DNA of 27,503 bases from CAZONU01 sp965370045 (GTDB lineage Bacteria; Planctomycetota; SZUA-567; JAKLDR01), in assembly GCA_965370045.1 (NCBI GenBank), contig CBDUSI010000060.1:1-27503 (forward strand). The letters run 5' to 3'. How positions within the stretch are numbered: the first letter of the stretch is position 1; every line of letters begins with the position of its first letter. The notes beneath the pieces are model-generated. The model worked only from the letters and a program-made list of their open reading frames with translations, was not told the DNA's origin and ran no database searches. Shown piece after piece: positions 22,717-27,503 of the stretch. Position numbers and translations under genes: made by a program.

Positions 22717-24108
22717 GTGCCCAATTTAACGGCTGAACAGTGGCAGTCGGTCCTTGCCGAAATAGCACGAGAAATATCTCCCGGCAGCTTCCAGACCTGG
22801 TTCCGGAACATCGAACTCATCGCCCTGGACGAGAAGCAGGCCCGCCTGGGCGTGCCCAACCTGTTCATGAAGGAATGGATCCGCGAACATTACATGCCGG
22901 CCATCGTTCGCGCGCTGGAAACGGTCTCCGGAGCGCGGCCGGAAGTGATTATCACTATTTCGCCGCGGCTCTTCCAGGCCACCCGCCAGGAACAGGCCCG
23001 GGAAGTACCCGCCCCCACGGCCAGCGCCGCTCCCGGGGCCGCTCCCGGGCGGGGACGCCCGGCGCGCAGCCGCTCAGTGGGCTCCTGGGGGCTCAGGCTC
23101 AACCGCGACTTCACCCTGGACAGCTTCGTGGTCGGGCCCTCCAACCGCCTGGCCTTCGACGCCGCGCGGGCGGTTTCGGAGTCGGTTTCGGCCAGTTACA
23201 ACCCGCTCTTCCTGCACGGCGGCCCCGGACTGGGCAAGACCCACCTGCTCCAGGCCATCTGTCACCGCATCACGCAGGACCGCCCCGGTGCGGCGCTTCT
23301 GTACCTGTCCTGCGAGGAGTTCACCAACGCGTACATCGGCGCGCTGCAGGGCGGGCGCCTGGACGAGTTCCGCTCGCGCTGCCGCGGCGCGGACTACCTG
23401 ATCATCGACGACGTCCACTTCCTGGCCGCCAAGGAGCACACCCAGGAGGAGTTCTTCCACACCTTCGACGCGCTGCACAACCTGGGCCGCCAGGTGGTGC
23501 TCTCCTCCGACGCGCACCCCAAGGAAATCGGCGAGCTCTCCGAGAAGCTCAAGACCCGCTTCGTGGGCGGGCTGGTCGCCGAGCTGGACTCCCCGAACTT
23601 CGAAACCCGGCAGTCCATCGTGCGCGCCAAGGCCGCCAAGCGCCGCCTGGAGATTCCCGACGAGGTCGTGGACCTCGTCGCCAAGCGCATCGAGGGCAAC
23701 GTCCGGGAGCTGGAAGGCGCGGTGGCAACCCTGAGCGCCGCGGGCCGGCTGACCGGCCGGCCGCTGGACATCACCCAGGCCCGCTCGGTGCTCCGGCGCC
23801 TGGTGGCCCTGCGCGAGGGTCCGCTGAGCCCGGAAGACATCATCAAGAGCGTGGAGAAGCGCTTCAGCGTTCCCGCCGCCGAGCTGCGTGGCAGCTCGCG
23901 GGTCCGGCGGGTGCTGGTACCCCGGCAGGTGGCCATGTACCTGGCCCGGCGGCTCACCGACCTGAGCCTGTCCGAAATCGGCCGCTTCTTCGGCGGCCGC
24001 GACCACGCCACGGTGCTGTATGCCAAGCGCAAGATAGAAAAGCGCGTGAAGCTCGACGCCGACCTCGCCGCGACCATCGAAGACCTGACCGGCGAACTCA
24101 CCGGCTAG
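22717..24108 (+). CDS. dnaA: Chromosomal replication initiator protein DnaA
   Basis: DnaA is the AAA+ ATPase that opens the replication origin. It has 463 residues from GTG 22717, with a G-rich site (GGGGGC) just upstream. Domain I (about 5-85) reads EQWQSVLAEIAREISPGSFQ. A Pro/Ala/Arg-rich linker spans about 95-122. The AAA+ domain (from about 130) has Walker A GGPGLGKT (168-175), Walker B LIIDDVHFL (228-236) and sensor region VVLSSDAHPKEI. The C-terminal helix-turn-helix has GRDHATVLYAKRKIEK, the DnaA-box-binding signature. A strong promoter and a folded leader precede it. dnaN, recF and gyrB do not follow; the next gene is a DUF4432 protein, so the classical dnaA cluster is absent here. 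Confidence 0.97.
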   Translation: MPNLTAEQWQSVLAEIAREISPGSFQTWFRNIELIALDEKQARLGVPNLFMKEWIREHYMPAIVRALETVSGARPEVIITISPRLFQATRQEQAREVPAPTASAAPGAAPGRGRPARSRSVGSWGLRLNRDFTLDSFVVGPSNRLAFDAARAVSESVSASYNPLFLHGGPGLGKTHLLQAICHRITQDRPGAALLYLSCEEFTNAYIGALQGGRLDEFRSRCRGADYLIIDDVHFLAAKEHTQEEFFHTFDALHNLGRQVVLSSDAHPKEIGELSEKLKTRFVGGLVAELDSPNFETRQSIVRAKAAKRRLEIPDEVVDLVAKRIEGNVRELEGAVATLSAAGRLTGRPLDITQARSVLRRLVALREGPLSPEDIIKSVEKRFSVPAAELRGSSRVRRVLVPRQVAMYLARRLTDLSLSEIGRFFGGRDHATVLYAKRKIEKRVKLDADLAATIEDLTGELTG

Positions 24109-24164
24109 CGGTCCGCCCCATCCTCTCACGTGTTTCTGCTTTCGTGATGCGCCCCGCTCCGCGC

Positions 24165-24170
24165 TATAAT
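24165..24170 (+). promoter_or_regulatory. -10 box for the DUF4432 gene
   Basis: A perfect TATAAT lies 38 nt before ATG 24209, with a weak TTCGTG (24141-24146) at 18-nt spacing. Confidence 0.45.
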
Positions 24171-24208
24171 CCGCGCGGCACGCAGCATCGCAAACGGGGA
24201 GAGGCCTT

Positions 24209-25447
24209 ATGGGCAAATCCGCAAGATACACGCTGACCGACGTCGAAAACGGCGTCTGGCTGGAGAGTTTCGAACTGCCCGACGCCCCGGCGGGCTGCTC
24301 AATCACCAAGCGCACCTTGCGCGGCGGCCTGGCCGACGGCGTGGACGTCGTGGAGGTGAACAACGGCGCCCTCTGCTTCTCGGTGCTGCCCACCCGGGGA
24401 ATGGGCATCTGGCGGGGCGAGTACCGCGGGCTCTTCCTGGGCTGGAAGTCTCCGGCGCGCGGGCCGGTGCACCCCAAGTTCGTGAACCTGGCCGACCGCG
24501 ACGGCCTCGGCTGGCTGGCCGGCTTTGACGAGCTCATAGTGCGCTGCGGGCTCAACTCCAACGGCCCGCCGGTCACCGACACGCTTATCGACAACAACGG
24601 CAACGCCATGAAAGCGCGGCTGCCGCTCCACGGCAGGATCGCCAACCTGCCGGCCTGCCGCGTGGAGGTAGAGGTCCGCGGGGACGAACTGACCGTCTCC
24701 GGCGTCGTTGAGGAGTCAGCGCTCTTCACCCCCAGCCTGCGCCTGGAAACCCGCATCACCACGCGCGCGGGCTCCAACGCCCTGACTATTGTGGACGAAG
24801 TAACCAACCCGCAGGGCGTCGACGGCGAGTTGCAGCTGCTCTATCACTGCAACTTCGGCAGGCCCTTCCTGGAGGGCGGCGCGCAGCTCCTGGCGCCCTC
24901 CCGCGAGGTAGCCCCGCGCGACCCGCGGGCGGCCGAGGATGTCAGCACCTACCGGGTTTACCGCGACCCCACGCCCGGATACGCGGAACAGGTCTACTGG
25001 CACGAGCTGGCCGGCGACGGGGAGGGACACACCCTCGCCGCCCTGCGCAACTGCGCCGGCGACAAGGCGGTGGTCCTGCGCTTCAACAGGCACGACCTGC
25101 CGCACTTCACCCAGTGGAAGAACACCGCCGCCGAATCCGACGGCTACGTCACCGGCCTGGAACCGGCCACCAACTTCACCAACCCCAAGCCTTTCGAGCG
25201 CTCCAACGGCCGGGTGGTGCGCCTGGGCCCCGGGAACATCTACCGCGCGACGCTGACCATGGAAGTGCTGGATTCTACCGAGGCCGTCGGCAAGCTCGAA
25301 AGCGAGGTCGCGGCGCTCTCCGGCGACTCCGGGCCCAAGCTCCACGAGGCCCCGCGGCCGGGATGGTCGGACGTCAGGGAGGCCAAGGCCGCGCCGCCGC
25401 CGGCCGCCGCTCCCCTGCCCAGGAAGCGCGCGCGCAGGCCGCGCTGA
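24209..25447 (+). CDS. DUF4432 aldose-1-epimerase-like protein
   Basis: DUF4432 proteins have the galactose-mutarotase beta-sandwich fold and are expected to bind or epimerise sugars in the cytoplasm. The protein has 412 residues from ATG 24209 with GGGGAGAGG upstream. Family features include VLPTRGMGIWRGEYRGLFLG (about 66-85), FDELIVRCGLNSNGPP with LPLHGRIANLPA (about 111-154, the conserved H in LHGR), LQLLYHCNFGRPFLEGG (about 209-225) and GLEPATNFTNPKPFE near the C-terminus. A Pro/Ala/Lys-rich tail of about 30 residues (PPPAAAPLPRKRARRPR) is unusual for the family. It is followed 24 nt later by the transglutaminase-like protein on the same strand. Family fairly sure, reaction unknown. Confidence 0.85.
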   Translation: MGKSARYTLTDVENGVWLESFELPDAPAGCSITKRTLRGGLADGVDVVEVNNGALCFSVLPTRGMGIWRGEYRGLFLGWKSPARGPVHPKFVNLADRDGLGWLAGFDELIVRCGLNSNGPPVTDTLIDNNGNAMKARLPLHGRIANLPACRVEVEVRGDELTVSGVVEESALFTPSLRLETRITTRAGSNALTIVDEVTNPQGVDGELQLLYHCNFGRPFLEGGAQLLAPSREVAPRDPRAAEDVSTYRVYRDPTPGYAEQVYWHELAGDGEGHTLAALRNCAGDKAVVLRFNRHDLPHFTQWKNTAAESDGYVTGLEPATNFTNPKPFERSNGRVVRLGPGNIYRATLTMEVLDSTEAVGKLESEVAALSGDSGPKLHEAPRPGWSDVREAKAAPPPAAAPLPRKRARRPR

Positions 25448-25471
25448 GGAAAGACTGGAAAGGTCCGCAAG

Positions 25472-26959
25472 ATGAGAATCACGATCGCTCGTGCCAGCAC
25501 AGCCCTGGCCCTGGCCCTGCTCGCCCTGCTCGCCCCGCTCGCCGGCACGGGCTGCCATCCGAAAGGAACGCCCATGGCGCAAGCCACCTCCGGAGTACGC
25601 AACCCCCACGTCAGCACCGACCGGTCGGTGGACGCATCGAGCGTCGAGCGCATCCTCGCCAGCCTCATCAGGAAGAAGATGACCGGCGAGCAGAAGGTGC
25701 TGGCCGTCTTTCACTGGGTGCGCAGGGCGGTCTACCACGGAGACGGCCTCAAGAAGCACGCCAGCGACTTCCACTACCTCGTCAACGTGAGCGGACACGG
25801 CAGCTGCCTGCGCCAGACCCGGCTGATCGCCATACTGCTCGACCGACTGGGGTACAGGACCCGGAACTGGACCCGCCGCGGGCACCACCTCATGGAGGTG
25901 CGCTACGCCGGCGCCTGGCACTGCTTCGACCCGCACATGACCTTTTACGTCTACAACCGCGCGAAGCCCCCGGCAATCGCCAGCGTCGCCGAGCTCAAGG
26001 CGGATCCCTCGCTGGCCCTCGCGGCCGTGAAGGAGAAGCGCGCCTGCCCCGGCTATCTGCTCTGCGGCGACCCACCCAAGACCTTCGCCGGGCCCAGGGG
26101 CTGGAAGAACTACGGCGAGTTCCCCGAAGCTTTCGAAGTCAAGACGTCCCTCAACGAGCCGTTCGGCCGGATCACGCTGCGTCGCGGCGAAACCTACATT
26201 CGCACATGGTGGCCGGGGAAGTACTGGTACCGCAAGGACTGGCACAAGAAGGACGTCGGTCCCTATCACGGATGCGGCCGGCGGGACAGAAACGACACCG
26301 TCAACTGGCCGCTCTACGAGGCCCACGGATGGGATACCCCGCAAAGCGTAACCTACCGCCACTGGGGCGCGGGGAGGCTCGTCTACCAGCCGGACCTCTC
26401 CGGCGACGGCTGGCGCGACGCGCTGGTCGGCAAGGCAACCCTGACCTCGAAGAACACCGGCGGCCGCGAGGCGCTGGTCCCCACGAAGAAAGGCCAGGCC
26501 GGCACTGCCGTCTTCTCCGTGGGCTGTCCCTACGTGCTCACCGCCGGGAAGCTGGAGATCGTGGGAACGGTCAAGGCCGCGGTCAGCGTTGATGCGGGCA
26601 AGACCTGGAAGCCGATTCCGGCCGGCGAGATCTTCCGCGATCAGATCGAGGGCTCGCTATCGGGATATCTCTTGAAACTGGTCGTCCCGCCCGGAGCGGG
26701 CGTCACCTCCCTGAAGCTGACCAGCCACTTCCAGCTCAACCCTTACGCCTTGCCCCACCTCGCGCCGGGCAAGAACGTCGTGAAGGTCGAAGCCGCGCCC
26801 TTCGACGCGCCGCTTACGGTGACCTACAGGTGGTCGCAGGGCGAGGAGCAGCGCCGCTCGACGACGCGCAGGTTCACCAAGAACGGATCGTTCGAGATCA
26901 ATATCCCGGGCCAGTGGTTTCCGCGAATGAAGGAACTGGTTCTCTCCGTCGCTCCTTAA
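25472..26959 (+). CDS. Exported transglutaminase-like protein, possibly a lipoprotein
   Basis: This 495-residue protein starts at ATG 25472. Residues 1-27 form a signal sequence (ALALALLALLAPLAGTG) ending at C28; the lipobox is imperfect (G-T-G-C), so lipid attachment is likely but not certain. Residues about 55-155 form a transglutaminase-like core with all three catalytic residues: Cys in GSCLRQTRLIAILL, His in RGHHLMEVRYAG and Asp in WHCFDPHMTFYV. The remainder (about 190-495) is beta-rich, with LTAGKLEIVGTVKAAVSVDA and ending FPRMKELVLSVAP, similar to carbohydrate- or surface-binding sandwich domains. Such proteins often act as cysteine proteases or amidases in the envelope. It is probably co-transcribed with the DUF4432 gene. 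Its stop overlaps that of the convergent gene by 4 bp (TTAA). Confidence 0.82.
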   Translation: MRITIARASTALALALLALLAPLAGTGCHPKGTPMAQATSGVRNPHVSTDRSVDASSVERILASLIRKKMTGEQKVLAVFHWVRRAVYHGDGLKKHASDFHYLVNVSGHGSCLRQTRLIAILLDRLGYRTRNWTRRGHHLMEVRYAGAWHCFDPHMTFYVYNRAKPPAIASVAELKADPSLALAAVKEKRACPGYLLCGDPPKTFAGPRGWKNYGEFPEAFEVKTSLNEPFGRITLRRGETYIRTWWPGKYWYRKDWHKKDVGPYHGCGRRDRNDTVNWPLYEAHGWDTPQSVTYRHWGAGRLVYQPDLSGDGWRDALVGKATLTSKNTGGREALVPTKKGQAGTAVFSVGCPYVLTAGKLEIVGTVKAAVSVDAGKTWKPIPAGEIFRDQIEGSLSGYLLKLVVPPGAGVTSLKLTSHFQLNPYALPHLAPGKNVVKVEAAPFDAPLTVTYRWSQGEEQRRSTTRRFTKNGSFEINIPGQWFPRMKELVLSVAP

Positions 26960-27429
26960 CCCTTCTTGCCAGCCGCGGGCAGCTTGCCGACCCGGGCGTC
27001 GAGCTGTTTGTCCCTGGCGGCCTCCAACCGGGCAACGCGCGCGTCTATCTTGGACTTGAGCGCCGCGTACTTCTTGATGTCGCTGCGCTGCAGTTCTATC
27101 TTCTCGGCCAGTTCCTGCCTGGCCTTCTCGACCTCCGCGGCGCACTTGCCGGCGATGGCGTCGCCGGTGTCGAGCTTCCCGCGCTGGGCGGCCGCCAGCA
27201 GCGCCCGGAACTTCGTCTCGTACTCGGTGTCGCACACCATGAGGTCCTTGTACATCTGGCGCCGGAGCATGGCCATGCGCACCTTCTCGTACCTCTTCTC
27301 TATCTCCGCGCGCCTGGCCATGTAGGCCTTGTAGGCCTTGGCCAGCCCGGTCTTCTGCTTGGCGCTGAGCTCCAGCCGGGCCAGCACCGGGTCATTCGCC
27401 GGCGCGCCCCACCTGGCCAGCGCCGGCAC
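26956..27429 (-). CDS. Helical LTXXQ-like protein, 5' end uncertain at repeat
   Basis: The frame from GTG 27429 gives 157 residues. The body is almost all charged helices (LSAKQKTGLAKAYKAYMARR, then EVEKARQELAEKIELQRSDI), like Spy/CpxP LTXXQ-type periplasmic proteins. The residues just upstream in frame (GSALAGT) and the first codons (VPALARWGAP) look like the end of a signal peptide, but the hydrophobic part is missing. Farther upstream the frame stays open into the ggggacca repeat at 27470-27503 and the window edge. The real start may be beyond the window, or the repeat may have cut the gene. Convergent with the transglutaminase-like gene. Confidence 0.55.
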   Translation of the reverse strand: MPALARWGAPANDPVLARLELSAKQKTGLAKAYKAYMARRAEIEKRYEKVRMAMLRRQMYKDLMVCDTEYETKFRALLAAAQRGKLDTGDAIAGKCAAEVEKARQELAEKIELQRSDIKKYAALKSKIDARVARLEAARDKQLDARVGKLPAAGKKG

Positions 27430-27469
27430 GGTGCCGGCCAGCGCGCTACCTGGCGCGGGGCTTTGAAAA

Positions 27470-27503
27470 GGGGACCAGTAGGGGCGCGTAAATGGGGACC
27501 ACC
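27470..27503. repeat. ggggacca direct repeat at the right edge
   Basis: The octamer ggggacca occurs at 27470-27477 and again at 27494-27501, each preceded by a short A-rich or taaat stretch. It resembles the short ggggac repeats often found by transposase remnants. The unit may continue past the edge. Confidence 0.4.

Noticed and set aside
25114..26592. A 492-codon plus-strand frame overlapping the DUF4432 and transglutaminase-like genes
   Set aside because: It is Arg/Pro/Gln-rich shadow translation, while the overlapping frames carry conserved family motifs.

Overview
The window is high-GC DNA. A sampled line in the RNase R gene (5461-5520) is 75% G+C, while one in the 6772-7302 gene (7021-7080) is 52%. 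It looks like a Gram-negative-type bacterium, most likely of the Planctomycetota/PVC kind. The grounds are a tandem nucleoside-diphosphate-kinase protein, HEAT-repeat membrane proteins, an STN-like secretin plug domain, a GH30 glycosidase, an MttB-family methyltransferase, and two families of cacagat/cacagagg-type inverted repeats of a kind I associate with such genomes. The phylum call is inference, since no rRNA or tRNA is present. No CRISPR array or complete insertion sequence was seen.

Layout. (1) 1-760, minus strand: a DNA-binding-like gene that runs off the left edge. It has a perfect TTGACA-17-TATAAT promoter and carries an inverted repeat read in frame. (2) 1034-4059: three plus-strand genes, two of them membrane proteins with HEAT repeats. 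(3) 4076-6711: a small coiled-coil gene and RNase R (rnr), divergently transcribed. (4) 6772-8412: a lower-GC patch with three small unrecognised genes, then a repeat pair framing what looks like the last codons of a PIN-domain gene. (5) 8702-10066: an MttB-family (non-pyrrolysine) methyltransferase followed by a 135-bp inverted repeat. (6) 14569 down to 10225: a tightly coupled minus-strand operon, D-amino-acid transaminase > M20 amidohydrolase > secreted helical-repeat protein > YhaM-type 3'-5' exoribonuclease. (7) 14788-16695: a membrane-anchored TPR protein of lower GC. (8) 17163-22159: tandem NDK protein, then on the minus strand a threonine-synthase-like enzyme, a secreted GH30 hydrolase and proA. 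(9) 22532-24108: dnaA with a strong promoter and a structured leader of about 150 nt. (10) 24209-27429: a DUF4432 sugar-epimerase-like protein, a secreted transglutaminase-like protein, and a helical LTXXQ-like protein whose 5' end meets a repeat at the right edge.

Most of the window is housekeeping and cell-envelope metabolism: RNA turnover (RNase R, YhaM), replication initiation (DnaA), proline synthesis (ProA), nucleotide pools, D-amino acids and carbohydrate processing. Between these lie small accessory patches marked by lower GC and repeats. No clear new multi-gene system (defence, biosynthetic or mobile) could be shown. The best leads are the dnaA leader, the repeat insertions in coding DNA, the tandem NDK with a degenerate first domain, the coupled D-amino-acid operon, and the low-GC cassette.
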